NCBI RefSeq assembly: GCF_025359345.1
Contig: NZ_JANYGQ010000018.1
Location: forward strand, 1-64,000
Source: Mucilaginibacter sp.
GTDB lineage: Bacteria > Bacteroidota > Bacteroidia > Sphingobacteriales > Sphingobacteriaceae
Length of the DNA stretch: 64,000 bases
Direction: 5' to 3'
Part shown: in pieces, positions 1 to 8,611 of the stretch
How positions within the stretch are numbered: the stretch's first letter is position 1
Layout of the letters: each line of letters starts with the position of its first letter
The notes under the pieces: model-generated
The model's input: only the letters and a program-made list of their open reading frames with translations
Databases searched by the model: none
What the model was told of the DNA's origin: nothing
Made by a program: the position numbers and the translations under genes

Positions 1-107
1 TACAAAACAAAAAATGACACAAAAAGAGGATGAGTACTTAGCCAAGCGAAATTTTATTAGTTAGTTTTACGTAAATTATTATCGAAAACTATCAATTATT
101 ACCAACC

Positions 108-620
108 ATGAAATTACTTACGTTAATATTAGCCTTCTTCCTGGTATCGGCCCCAGCATCGGTTTATGAATTTAAACTGAAAAGCATCGATGGCGAAAAC
201 TTTTCATTAGCCAAATACAAAGGCAAAAAAGTTTTGATCGTAAACACAGCATCAAAATGCGGCTTTACCAAGCAGTATAAAGATTTAGAAGCCCTTGCCG
301 AAAAATATAAAGGCAAGCTGGTAGTAGTAGGTTTCCCGGCCAATAACTTTGGCGGCCAGGAGCCAGGCACCAACCAGGATATCAAAACCTTTTGTCATGA
401 TAACTTTAACGTAACTTTCCCTATGAGCGGTAAAGTAAGCGTTTTAGGTTTAGATATTGACCCATTGTTCCAATACCTAACCACCGCCCCAAACCCAGAG
501 TTTACCGGCGATATTAAATGGAACTTCGAAAAATTCCTGATTGACGAAAACGGTAAATTGATCCACCGTTTCCGCTCGGCAACTACACCATTATCTGCTG
601 ATATTACAAAATATTTGTAA
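108..620 (+). CDS. Glutathione peroxidase family thiol peroxidase
   Basis: A 170-residue thioredoxin-fold peroxidase that would reduce hydroperoxides using thiols. The N-terminus (about residues 1-18) is hydrophobic and ends in a small-residue stretch, so the protein is probably exported. The family's active-site residues are visible: Cys51 in TASKCGFT, Gln84 in NNFGGQEPG, and Trp138-Asn139 in KWNFEKF. The peroxidatic residue is Cys rather than selenocysteine, as usual in bacteria. Length matches bacterial GPx plus a leader. It stands alone, followed by a strong terminator. Family assignment is firm; the physiological reductant cannot be told from sequence. Confidence 0.93.
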   Translation: MKLLTLILAFFLVSAPASVYEFKLKSIDGENFSLAKYKGKKVLIVNTASKCGFTKQYKDLEALAEKYKGKLVVVGFPANNFGGQEPGTNQDIKTFCHDNFNVTFPMSGKVSVLGLDIDPLFQYLTTAPNPEFTGDIKWNFEKFLIDENGKLIHRFRSATTPLSADITKYL

Positions 621-642
621 GCGATAGAATAGGACTTATACA

Positions 643-675
643 GGCCCCCGGTTTACGGGGGCTTTTTAGTTTTTC
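643..675 (+). terminator. Rho-independent terminator after the glutathione peroxidase gene
   Basis: A GC stem (GCCCCC pairing with GGGGGC, loop of about 7 nt) is followed directly by TTTTT, AG and another T run. It lies 23 bases after the peroxidase stop codon. Confidence 0.85.
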
Positions 676-713
676 CGCCCGCGGAAAGCACAAAACAATT
701 AACACTCCCCCTA

Positions 714-743
714 TTGTTATCCACCATTTAATATTTATTTTTG
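714..743 (+). promoter_or_regulatory. Bacteroidota-type promoter for the small membrane ORF/symporter cluster
   Basis: A TTG at 714-716 and TATTTTTG at 736-743 (fits TAnnTTTG) are spaced 19 nt apart, as in the Bacteroidota sigma-ABfr consensus. The first ATG (765) is 21 nt downstream, leaving room for a short leader. Confidence 0.55.
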
Positions 744-764
744 TGCCATAATATACCTGCAATT

Positions 765-950
765 ATGAAACACCACGAAGAAGTTAAAACTAACGATTCA
801 CTATATTACCTTGTAGGCTTGCTTACCGGCCTCATTATCGGTGTAGTAATAGATACTACTTTTGTATTGATCCCAATCCTTGGCGTCGTAGGCTTGCTGT
901 TTGCAGGCTTCTTCCTTAATGTATTTGTTAGGGGACGTGGCAACGCCTGA
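765..950 (+). CDS. Small two-helix membrane protein upstream of symporter
   Basis: A 61-residue protein when started at MKHHEEV. An earlier ATG at 741 overlaps the predicted promoter box and is less likely. A charged N-terminus (about 10 residues) is followed by two hydrophobic segments (roughly residues 14-32 and 35-53) joined by a short turn, then basic RGRG. I do not recognise a named family; AtpZ/AtpI-like glycine-rich helices are a loose similarity only. Its 3' end overlaps the next small ORF (919), which in turn overlaps the symporter, so the three are probably translated as a coupled unit. Confidence 0.6.
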   Translation: MKHHEEVKTNDSLYYLVGLLTGLIIGVVIDTTFVLIPILGVVGLLFAGFFLNVFVRGRGNA

Positions 951-1062
951 TCCGGAACTGCCTTCATTTATTCGTAGCTGGAACCAGTTTTACGGCATTG
1001 TAGCCGGATGGCTGGTCCTGTTGATCTTCATTTTCTGGCTCATTACCATCCTTTTTGAATGA
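919..1062 (+). CDS. 47-residue single-pass membrane protein, coupled to the symporter gene
   Basis: A short ORF starting MYLLGDVATPDPELP and ending WLITILFE. It has an acidic/proline N-terminal part, then one strongly hydrophobic helix (about residues 25-46). Its start lies inside the preceding small ORF and its stop overlaps the symporter start as ATGA (1059-1062), a classic translational coupling arrangement. Small accessory membrane subunits beside SSS-family carriers are known (YhdT beside PanF in E. coli), so a helper role is plausible. That role is inference; what is seen is the ORF, the helix and the overlap. Confidence 0.55.
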   Translation: MYLLGDVATPDPELPSFIRSWNQFYGIVAGWLVLLIFIFWLITILFE

Positions 1063-2771
1063 GCTTAACCGACTGGATAGTTCTTGCTGCAACGCTGCTA
1101 ACCATCGTTATTTATGGCGTTTGGAAAAGCGGCGTCAACAAAAACATCGACCAATTTTTAATGGGCGGCCGCTCCATGCGGTGGTACCACGTCGGGCTAT
1201 CGGTAATGGCTACGCAGGCCAGCGCCATAACTTTCCTTTCTGCACCCGGCCAGGCCTATTCCGACGGGATGCGATTCGTGCAGTTTTACCTCGGTTTGCC
1301 GCTGGCCATGATCGTGCTTTGTGTAACCTTTGTGCCCATTTTTCACCGGCTGAAAGTTTATACCGCTTACGAGTTTTTGGAGAATCGGTTCGACCTTAAA
1401 ACACGGGCACTTACATCCTTTCTGTTTTTAATACAAAGGGGGCTTTCAACGGGCATTACTATTTACGCGCCATCCATCATCCTATCGACCATATTAAATA
1501 TCAACACCGTTTACACTACGCTGTTTATTGGCAGCCTGGTGATATTTTATACCGTTTATGGCGGCACCAAGGCGGTGTCATACACACAGCTTCTGCAAAT
1601 GAGCATCATATTTTTAGGGATGTTTTTTGCCGGCGTGCTGGTAGTACACCTGCTGCCCGGCAATGTAGGCTTTGGAAAAGCCGTTAAGCTTGCGGGCAAG
1701 CTGGGCCGTATGAACGTTATCGATTGGAAGTTTGACCCTAACAACCGTTATAACATCTGGAGCGGGCTGATAGGTGGCTTCTTTTTACAGCTCTCCTATT
1801 TCGGTACCGACCAAAGCCAGGTGGGCCGTTACTTAACCGGAAGTTCGGTTGGCCAAAGCCGCCTGGGACTGATCATGAACGGCCTGCTGAAAATACCCAT
1901 GCAGTTTTTAATTTTACTGATAGGGATTTTGGTGTTCGCCTTTTACCAGTTTAACCGCCCGCCAATGTTTTTTAACCGTTACGAGGTGGAGCAGGTAAAA
2001 GGCAGCAGCTACTCGGCACAATACAACAAACTCGAGACACAATACGCCACAGCGTTTGAACAGCGCAAAAGCAAATCAGAAGCACTGATAAAAGCTTTCG
2101 ACAGTAAGGACCAGGCCCAGATAGCCCAAGCGCAATCGGAATTAAAAGTTGCCGACAAACAAACTACCGATATCCGCAAGGAAGCCATTGGTGTCATGAA
2201 AAGAAATAACGCCAAAGCCAACGGCGACGATACCAATTACGTGTTCCTCAACTTTGTTACCCACTACTTGCCCCGCGGATTAATAGGCTTGCTGGTGGCC
2301 ATCATCTTCCTTGCTTCAATGGGCTCAACAGCCAGCGCCTTAAACTCGCTGGCATCAACCAGCGTGGTTGATATTTATAAGCGCATCATCAACCCCGGCG
2401 CCAGCGACCAAAACTACCTCGATGCCTCGCGCCTGGCAACCATTTTTTGGGGCATTGTTTGCGTAGGGATGGCGCTTTACGCCAGCAAGGTGGGTAATTT
2501 GCTGGAGTTTGTAAACCAACTGGGGTCATATATTTACGGCACCATCCTCGGGGTATTCGTAGTAGCTTTCTATCTCAAAAAAATACGGGGCAATGCGGTG
2601 TTTATTGCAGCTGTGATTACCGAAATCCTGATTTGCGTCCTTGGCTATTTTGAGGTAGTGGCTTATTTATGGTTAAATGCCATTGGCTGTATTTTGGTGA
2701 TATTTATTGCGGTGGGAATAAATCCTTTGTTTCCGGAAAAAGTGGTCGGGAAGAAGGTGGAAGTGTTGTAA
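1059..2771 (+). CDS. Sodium:solute symporter (SSS family)
   Basis: A 570-residue polytopic inner-membrane carrier of the SSS/SLC5 type, which couples Na+ entry to solute uptake. It has an N-terminal helix, the conserved GGRSMRWYHVGLSVMATQASAITFLSAPG region (residues about 36-64), and many further hydrophobic helices. There is a long hydrophilic insert (about residues 306-385, Gln/Lys/Ala-rich, probably coiled) between the mid and C-terminal helices, found in a Bacteroidota subgroup of this family. Substrate cannot be assigned. The start is fixed by the ATGA overlap with the small ORF upstream. Confidence 0.9.
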   Translation: MSLTDWIVLAATLLTIVIYGVWKSGVNKNIDQFLMGGRSMRWYHVGLSVMATQASAITFLSAPGQAYSDGMRFVQFYLGLPLAMIVLCVTFVPIFHRLKVYTAYEFLENRFDLKTRALTSFLFLIQRGLSTGITIYAPSIILSTILNINTVYTTLFIGSLVIFYTVYGGTKAVSYTQLLQMSIIFLGMFFAGVLVVHLLPGNVGFGKAVKLAGKLGRMNVIDWKFDPNNRYNIWSGLIGGFFLQLSYFGTDQSQVGRYLTGSSVGQSRLGLIMNGLLKIPMQFLILLIGILVFAFYQFNRPPMFFNRYEVEQVKGSSYSAQYNKLETQYATAFEQRKSKSEALIKAFDSKDQAQIAQAQSELKVADKQTTDIRKEAIGVMKRNNAKANGDDTNYVFLNFVTHYLPRGLIGLLVAIIFLASMGSTASALNSLASTSVVDIYKRIINPGASDQNYLDASRLATIFWGIVCVGMALYASKVGNLLEFVNQLGSYIYGTILGVFVVAFYLKKIRGNAVFIAAVITEILICVLGYFEVVAYLWLNAIGCILVIFIAVGINPLFPEKVVGKKVEVL

Positions 2772-2981
2772 TACCTATTTCGTTAATAATCTGCTCATCA
2801 GATGATTGTTTTTCAGATAAAACCCAACGATCAAAGCAACGGCAAGCCACTATATCAATCCCTCGATGCAAAAATTTGTCCTTTTAAGTTTGTGATTAAA
2901 TAATTTACTATCTTTCATTTTGTTAGCTATCTGCTAGCCCCACAATTGGACTTCGGCGCGGAGCATACAAATAGTAGAAAA

Positions 2982-3293
2982 ATGAAAGAGGTCGAAAAAA
3001 AGGTGGTTGGTTATAGTATTATGGTAATTTTATTATTTGCAGGGCTTGTATACGGGATAATAAATAATATTAACGCCAAAAGGGAACTTAGATTTTATGA
3101 ATACGTAGATGCTACCGTAATTGAAAGGGATGCTGGGCGAAGCCATTCTAATATTTACGTTGAATTCGTTTATAAAAGAAAACGCATACAAAGTGAATTT
3201 TCAACTCAAGTAGATACTTTTAAACTCGGTCAAAAAGTGCTTTTGAAAGTTTCTAAAAGATATCCTGATAAATTTATTCAGTTCATCCGGTAA
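2982..3293 (+). CDS. Small single-pass membrane protein of unknown function
   Basis: A 103-residue protein if started at MKEVEKK (an in-frame ATG at 2946 is also possible). One membrane helix (about residues 8-28) is followed by a beta-rich soluble part with the pattern ATVIERD...YVEFVYKRKRIQSEF...LGQKVLLKV. This resembles DUF3592-type proteins, which have a single helix and a small beta domain. Expected topology is N-in. No conserved catalytic residues are seen and the neighbours give no functional hint. Confidence 0.6.
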   Translation: MKEVEKKVVGYSIMVILLFAGLVYGIINNINAKRELRFYEYVDATVIERDAGRSHSNIYVEFVYKRKRIQSEFSTQVDTFKLGQKVLLKVSKRYPDKFIQFIR

Positions 3294-3328
3294 CTAACTA
3301 ATTTGGATGTCATCGTGCCACGCCCCCC

Positions 3329-5542
3329 CTAAAACTGCTTCAAAAAACTAATCTTCGCTATCATCGATTGATTTTTAACCGGGGTATCCTTAAAGTTATT
3401 TTCGTTATAAACCAGGTAAATAAAACTTAACGGCGCGAACTCCCAGCTGGCCCGGGCGTTCCACTGGCCAAGCTTGCCGTAGGAATTATACTGGTAATAC
3501 GCAGATACCTGCACCTGCGGGTTAAGCGCAGCGCGCAACTGGGCGTTGTACAGGTTGGTGCGCAGGGCAACCTTATCCAGCCCGAAATCCTCAAACTTTT
3601 GCAGGGTATAATTGGCCGATACAGCGATCATCGGGCTGGGCGCATACCGCATCCCCAGCACTGCAGACTGCATGGTTCCATTGTAATACTGACCAAAGTT
3701 AAAATCGCCCAAAAATGAAAATTTCTTTGATTGGTCCGACTGGTAAGTAAGCTCGTGCACGGTATATGAATAGTTGCGCTGTGCCAGTTTAACACCCAGC
3801 AGGCTAAAATCGAAGTTGATATTTTGCCAGTTAGGCCTGATGGCGTATTGCACCACACCGCCGTTGTTCAGCACCACGTAAATTGGGTAAATGTACAGAT
3901 CGGCCTGCTGGAACTTAAAATCGCTGGCGTTTTGGTAATAGTTTACGTCGAACCCAATTTCGGCCTCGCGTATCCAGCTCCACTTTTTGTTTTTGGGCCG
4001 CAGGGAAATAAACTCAACCGTTTGGTGATAAATCACATTATTTTGAAAAACAAAACCCATTGCCGGGTTATACTTCTGCGATATAAACTCGTTCTGGTAG
4101 TAAAAAAAGAACTTGTTATCGAAGTATTTTATCTTAAAATAATTGGCAAAACCCAGGCTATCGGGGCTGTTATTGTTTGATACCGATGTTAGGTATTGAA
4201 TGCTTAACGTATTGCTCGGTCTAACCAAACCATCCACCGTTAATGTGCTGTTGTTTTTGGTGTTGAAGCCTTTGCGTGGGTCAGCCTCGTCAACCCGGTC
4301 GGTAAACATTACGCCGATGTTATTTTCCTTGCCATAGTTTTTAAGATAGCGCAGCACGCCAAAATCGGCAGCGCCCTGTTCGGATGTGCCTTCTTGGTGC
4401 ACGTATAGCGAGGCAAAGGTTCGGTCTTTTGTGCGGTCGGTAAAGCGCAGCCCGGCGTCGATAGGTACGGGCTTAGCGTTAAACTGGGTATTTGAAAGCC
4501 CGATGCTGCGGCTGAAAAATGGTTTCAGTCCTTCGATACTTGCCCCGGCAAACACGCCCTGGTCTTCCAAAAAAAACTGCCGCTTTTCTGGAAATAATAC
4601 ATTAAAACGGGTAAGGTTGTTCACCGCCTGGTCAACCTCGGCCTGGGCAAAATCGGTATTCAAGGTTAAGTCGAATACAGCATGCGGGTTTACGGCCCAT
4701 TTGGCTTCGCCGCCAAATTTAAGCGTGCTGCTGTTGGTGGTTACGTTATTGCTGTTGGTGCTTTGCGAGTACTGGTATAACGAATACGGCTGCACCCTGA
4801 TATTGGTTGAAGGAGGCGGCAGTTGCAATCCTTTCAGTTCGGCCCCGTAGCTCATGCGGTATGGCGAGTAGGTTTGCGGGATAGCCGGGAACACCGTTTG
4901 TTCGTTGTCCCGCCGGGCAATGCGAGAGAAAGTAAGGTTCCACGAAACAGAATCGTTGCCGTGTTTAATGTAGCGCAACGATTTAAACGGGATAGCAAAC
5001 TCGGCATAGTAACCGCTGTCGGTAACTGTGGTTTTAACCTTCCACAGGGCGTCCCAATTCACATCCTGCAGTTGGTCGTCAAACACCTGCATGTCGCCCT
5101 GTGTGCCCAGCGGCGTAGCCTGGAACGACACACAAAAGCGCTTAAGGTTCTGCGGGTCGAGCTGTATCATAAAAACATCGTTATCAGGTGTAAAATCACG
5201 GCGGTAGTCCTGTACCCGCACACCTTTTTTGCCGGCCGTATCTTTACAAAACACACCGAAGTACAGGTTCTTTTTATCGTACACAATTTTAACGAAGGTT
5301 TTATACAGGTAAGCGCCGCCCTGCCGCGGCTGCAGCTTAAAAAAATTGGAGATAACAGGAGCCAATTTCCAGCTTTCTTCATTCAGCCGGCCATCTACTA
5401 CAATATTGTCTTTGGCCTCGATAGCGTAAACTACCGGCGCTTTAACGGGCGGCGAGAAATTGAGGCTGTCCTGCGCCTTAGCCGCAGTTGAAAGCAGGAT
5501 AAAAGCCAATATGATTTTCGAGGTGGTAATAAATGCTTTCAC
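3329..5542 (-). CDS. DUF5916 outer-membrane protein with CBM9-like N-terminal domain
   Basis: A 737-residue secreted protein. A signal peptide (about residues 1-23, ending AKAQ) precedes a carbohydrate-binding family 9-like beta domain (about 40-230: IVVDGRLNEESWKLAP, then VFDDQLQDVNWDALWKVKT). The rest (about 240-737) is rich in alternating aromatic beta strands ending in a C-terminal Phe, typical of an outer-membrane barrel. This architecture is the DUF5916 family common in Bacteroidota; substrate and function are not established. Nothing nearby links it to a polysaccharide locus. The preceding intergenic region is unusually repeat-rich. Confidence 0.85.
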   Translation of the reverse strand: MKAFITTSKIILAFILLSTAAKAQDSLNFSPPVKAPVVYAIEAKDNIVVDGRLNEESWKLAPVISNFFKLQPRQGGAYLYKTFVKIVYDKKNLYFGVFCKDTAGKKGVRVQDYRRDFTPDNDVFMIQLDPQNLKRFCVSFQATPLGTQGDMQVFDDQLQDVNWDALWKVKTTVTDSGYYAEFAIPFKSLRYIKHGNDSVSWNLTFSRIARRDNEQTVFPAIPQTYSPYRMSYGAELKGLQLPPPSTNIRVQPYSLYQYSQSTNSNNVTTNSSTLKFGGEAKWAVNPHAVFDLTLNTDFAQAEVDQAVNNLTRFNVLFPEKRQFFLEDQGVFAGASIEGLKPFFSRSIGLSNTQFNAKPVPIDAGLRFTDRTKDRTFASLYVHQEGTSEQGAADFGVLRYLKNYGKENNIGVMFTDRVDEADPRKGFNTKNNSTLTVDGLVRPSNTLSIQYLTSVSNNNSPDSLGFANYFKIKYFDNKFFFYYQNEFISQKYNPAMGFVFQNNVIYHQTVEFISLRPKNKKWSWIREAEIGFDVNYYQNASDFKFQQADLYIYPIYVVLNNGGVVQYAIRPNWQNINFDFSLLGVKLAQRNYSYTVHELTYQSDQSKKFSFLGDFNFGQYYNGTMQSAVLGMRYAPSPMIAVSANYTLQKFEDFGLDKVALRTNLYNAQLRAALNPQVQVSAYYQYNSYGKLGQWNARASWEFAPLSFIYLVYNENNFKDTPVKNQSMIAKISFLKQF

Positions 5543-5632
5543 AATAAATTGGATTAAAGAGGGTTTGGGGTTTGTTAAATCAAAGTTGAGGTTAAAGCGC
5601 CGTTAGACCTATTCAAATAGCTTTCAAGAGAG

Positions 5633-5840
5633 ATTCAAATGCAATCAGGGGATTAAGATTCGCTATCAAGACAGGCCTGCGACCTTTGCTGATGAGTGTC
5701 GCCCCGTTGGGGCTGGGGATATCGCTACGGTGTTATTTTGGGTAAAAAAGAATATCAAATTTACGTTTTCACAGCCCCAACGGGGCGGCGTCCTCCAGCG
5801 CAGGTCGCAGGCCTGCGGTAAGAAATTCAAATGCAATCAG
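5633..5840. repeat. Inverted-repeat element bracketed by 16-bp direct repeats
   Basis: Two 44-bp arms (5672-5715 and 5772-5815) are inverted copies of each other, matching at both ends (CAGGCCTGCGACCT and CGCCCCGTTGGGGCTG) and diverging in a central block of about 8 bases. The inner 16 bases also contain a short palindrome around CCCCGTTGGGG. Outside the arms the same 16 bases, ATTCAAATGCAATCAG, occur at 5633-5648 and 5825-5840 in direct orientation. No coding potential is seen. Structure suggests a small non-autonomous (MITE-like) or REP-like element; the direct repeats could be a long target duplication or part of the element. Confidence 0.7.
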
Positions 5841-5888
5841 TGGGCATCTTCCCGTCCGCAAAGAGCCATCAGCTCGGCCCATGTTGTA

Positions 5889-5910
5889 GCGCCGGGTTTT
5901 AACCCGGCGC
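5889..5910. repeat. Perfect REP-like palindrome
   Basis: GCGCCGGGTT, TT, AACCCGGCGC: a perfect 10-bp inverted repeat with a 2-nt centre, in the gap before the gene at 5992. It is followed 7 bases later by TTTTTT, so it could also act as a plus-strand terminator, but no plus-strand gene ends just upstream. A dispersed REP-type palindrome is the simpler reading. Confidence 0.55.
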
Positions 5911-5991
5911 GAAATGAGTTTTTTGTAACGAAACCCCTCCCTCAAACGTCATAATCATTTAGTAACTTAATGCCGTTATTGAAACCGTAAA

Positions 5992-7290
5992 ATGGGTACC
6001 GAAAAGCCATACATAGTACTTTGGCGGGAGCTGGCTGAACAGGCCCTGAGCTGGGAAAACAGCGGCAACTGGGGCGACTATGATTTCGAAAAACTAAGCG
6101 AACTGATTTTCGAGAAAACGCAAACCCGCCTTAGCCTCTCAACCCTGAAACGTATCTGGGGCAAAGTTCGGTATGATAATACGCCAACCATCATCACCCT
6201 AAATGCATTAGCCCGTTTCCTTGATTTTGCTGACTGGCGCTCGTTCAAAAAACAAGCCGAATTAGACAAAGTAAAGGCGCCCGCCGGAGAACCACAGCAG
6301 GCGGTAAAACGCAGAAAACTATCGATGCCGGTAATTTTCACTATTGCGGGATTGGCCGTTGCGGCCTACCTGGTATTATCACTGGCTGCAAAACGCGCAC
6401 CTGCAATTATAACCAATGCACCTGTAAAATTCAGCGCCAGGGTCGTGAGCGATAAAATGCCGAATTCTGTAGTTTTTGATTACGATGCCTCGGCTTATCA
6501 TAGCGACAGCGTGTACATACAGCAAAGCTGGGATCCCAAACGGCGAGAAAAAGTTGCCGGCGACGGGAAGCAACATACCTCTATTTATTACGTGCCCGGG
6601 TATTTTAACGCCAAACTGGTGATTAACGGACGAATAAAGAAAGAGCAGCCGGTATTCATAAAAACCAACAGCTGGCTGGGCCTTATTGACAAGGACCCTG
6701 TGCCCAGCTACCTCAATAACGACTCCATCCACATGCCCGGTGCGCTGGGAATAACCGCGCGCCAGTTCGAAAAAATAAAGGGTGCCCCGGTGTTTAATGG
6801 ATCGGCGGTTTACTTTTACAATTTACGCGATTTTGAAGGGCTTGCGAGTGATAATTTCAATTTTGAAACCACGCTGCGCAATACATCTTTGCCCGAGCAG
6901 TCATCCTGCCGCAAGGTGTTGGTTGAGATTATCGGCACAAAAAACGCAATCGATATACCTCTTTGCGACAAGGGCTGCATTGCCAACCTGCAATTATCAA
7001 CTGGCGATAAATATATATCCGGAAAGACAACCGACTTAAGTGCCTTCGGCTGCGATTTCGCCAACTTTCAGCACCTGGCCTGTGTTGTGCAAAACCATAA
7101 GTTTACTGTAAGCCTCAATGGCAAAGAGATATTCACCACAGCCGTAAACCAAAACATCGGCAAAATAGCCGGCATCCGCATCGGGTTTGAAGGGCCCGGA
7201 GAAATTAGGAATGTTAAATTGGGGGATGATAAGCGGGTGTTTTATGCGGAGGACTTTGGTGGGAAGCGGGTATTGGCTGCCATTAAATAG
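5992..7290 (+). CDS. Membrane-anchored protein with N-terminal HTH-like and C-terminal LamG-like domains
   Basis: A 432-residue protein. Residues about 1-85 are helical and resemble a DNA-binding or regulatory head seen in Bacteroidota membrane proteins (LSELIFEKTQTRLSLSTLKRIWG...LNALARFLDFADWRSFKKQ). A single membrane helix follows at about 104-125. The rest would lie in the periplasm: a beta domain (about 140-225, with SWDPKRREKVAGD) and a C-terminal lectin/LamG-like sandwich (about 260-430, FNFETTLRN...FTVSLNGKEIF). Three or four Cys (about 301-350) could form disulfides. The cytoplasmic-head/periplasmic-sensor layout suggests transmembrane signalling, but this is inference. Confidence 0.7.
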   Translation: MGTEKPYIVLWRELAEQALSWENSGNWGDYDFEKLSELIFEKTQTRLSLSTLKRIWGKVRYDNTPTIITLNALARFLDFADWRSFKKQAELDKVKAPAGEPQQAVKRRKLSMPVIFTIAGLAVAAYLVLSLAAKRAPAIITNAPVKFSARVVSDKMPNSVVFDYDASAYHSDSVYIQQSWDPKRREKVAGDGKQHTSIYYVPGYFNAKLVINGRIKKEQPVFIKTNSWLGLIDKDPVPSYLNNDSIHMPGALGITARQFEKIKGAPVFNGSAVYFYNLRDFEGLASDNFNFETTLRNTSLPEQSSCRKVLVEIIGTKNAIDIPLCDKGCIANLQLSTGDKYISGKTTDLSAFGCDFANFQHLACVVQNHKFTVSLNGKEIFTTAVNQNIGKIAGIRIGFEGPGEIRNVKLGDDKRVFYAEDFGGKRVLAAIK

Positions 7291-7300
7291 TGGCATTGTT

Positions 7301-7744
7301 TCAATCGGCCTCAAATGATAGCTCCAGCAAGTCAGTGCCCATTCGTTTGCCGTCGGTGCTGCTTTTGTAAAATATCCTAATAATTAAAGTGAGTGTATTA
7401 GTTGTAAGTGTTTTGATTTTTAATTCCATGTTACTCTCTTTGTCTGGGATTTTTATAACAATAGCGTTGTTAACTATTTCATAAGCTGCCTGTTGCGATT
7501 CTTTTTTATACCGGTCGGGGTAACTGGTTAAAAATTTCTCGTTCGTTAAATCCAGTATATCAATTTTATCAAAGCCGCCCATTCCCGCCCTAGGCAACGG
7601 TTTGAAGCTTTTAAATTTCCAGATTTTATGGATCGTTTTTTTCATTGCGGTATCTGCGGCCGGTCTTTTTCCGACTAAACTTTTTGCGTTAACATATATC
7701 AGCGAAAACGCAAGCATGGAAAATAAAGCGACTGTGTAGCGCAT
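7301..7744 (-). CDS. Small secreted protein of unknown function (lipocalin-like size)
   Basis: A 147-residue protein with a signal peptide (about residues 1-20, ending VNA) and a mature part of alternating beta strands. The segment IHKIWKFKSFK...FDKIDILDLTNEKFLTSYPDRYKKES...MELKIKTLTTNTLTLIIRIF has the feel of the lipocalin-like proteins common in Bacteroidota, but no diagnostic motif is present. The 3' end lies 10 bases from the stop of the convergent gene at 7290. Function unknown. Confidence 0.6.
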   Translation of the reverse strand: MRYTVALFSMLAFSLIYVNAKSLVGKRPAADTAMKKTIHKIWKFKSFKPLPRAGMGGFDKIDILDLTNEKFLTSYPDRYKKESQQAAYEIVNNAIVIKIPDKESNMELKIKTLTTNTLTLIIRIFYKSSTDGKRMGTDLLELSFEAD

Positions 7745-7794
7745 ATTTGTTTATTGGCATTAACAAGGTAGCTATTTTGGCGGAGATAAAGACA

Positions 7795-7826
7795 AACAAA
7801 AAAGGCACCCATCACTGAGCGCCTTT
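7795..7826 (-). terminator. Rho-independent terminator for the Nif3/zinc-ribbon operon
   Basis: On the minus strand, AAAGGC pairs with GCCTTT around a loop of about 14 nt, followed by a T7 run. It lies about 40 bases beyond the stop of the zinc-ribbon gene. Confidence 0.7.
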
Positions 7827-7867
7827 CAAATGTTTTATTCCCCCTTTAGGGGGCTAGGGGGCGGGGC

Positions 7868-8611
7868 TTATGCCTCTTCTGCTTCCAAAGCCATTTGCTC
7901 GTCAACCAATATACGGCCGCAATGTTCGCAAACGATTATTTTTTTACGCTGGCGGATATCCGACTGGCGCTGTGGCGGAATCTGGTTGAAACAGCCAGAG
8001 CATGAATCGCGCTGGATGGTTACCACTGCAAGGCCATTTTTTGCATTTTGGCGCAGGCGGTTGTAAGCAATCAGTAAACGCTCGTCGATGTTGACAATTG
8101 CCTTATCAGCAAGGGCTGTTAATTCGTTTTCGTCTTTCTGTGTTTCAGCAGTGATGGTACCTAATTCAGCTTTCTTGGCGTCAAGGTCGGCTTTGCGCGA
8201 TTCCAAGTCGGCAAGGGCTTTTTCATAGATCCCGGTTTTTGATGCTATCTCGAAACCGAACTCCCTGATCTTTTTCTCACTTACCTGTATATCGAGTCCC
8301 TGTATCTCAATTTCTTTCGAAATTGCATCATACTCGCGGTTGTTTTTAACCTCGTTAAGCTGGGTCTCATATTTTTTTGTGTTTGCCTGCGCATCCTTTA
8401 TCAGGTTTTTGCGGGTAACAATATCATCTTCCAAATCATCCAGCTCGGCTTTAATTTTTTGTATACGGGTTTCAAGACCTGCAACATCATCTTCAAGGTC
8501 GGCAACCTCCATAGGTAATTCACCTCTAACCTGGCGAATTTTATCAATCTTGGTGTGGATAGTTTGTAGCTCGTATAAAGCTTTAAGCTTCTGTTCTACG
8601 GTTTGTTCCAT
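7868..8611 (-). CDS. Coiled-coil protein with C4-type zinc ribbon
   Basis: A 247-residue protein. Residues about 1-180 form a long Lys/Glu-rich antiparallel coiled coil. The C-terminus carries a zinc ribbon with two CxxC knuckles (CSGC and CEHC, about residues 203-232). This is the zf-RING_7/CT398-type family, whose members are proposed to act with RNA-processing or Nif3-like proteins; the exact role is not settled. It starts inside the stop codon of the upstream Nif3-like gene (TAATG overlap at 8609-8613), so the two are translationally coupled, an association conserved in many bacteria. Confidence 0.85.
   Translation of the reverse strand: MEQTVEQKLKALYELQTIHTKIDKIRQVRGELPMEVADLEDDVAGLETRIQKIKAELDDLEDDIVTRKNLIKDAQANTKKYETQLNEVKNNREYDAISKEIEIQGLDIQVSEKKIREFGFEIASKTGIYEKALADLESRKADLDAKKAELGTITAETQKDENELTALADKAIVNIDERLLIAYNRLRQNAKNGLAVVTIQRDSCSGCFNQIPPQRQSDIRQRKKIIVCEHCGRILVDEQMALEAEEA

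Noticed and set aside
1055..1399. 114-residue ORF overlapping the symporter start in another frame
   Set aside because: The symporter frame is conserved and coupled to the upstream small ORF; this frame is Arg-rich shadow.
4823..5491. Long open frame antisense to the DUF5916 gene
   Set aside because: It runs opposite to a well-supported gene, has no family features, and arises from codon bias of the real frame.
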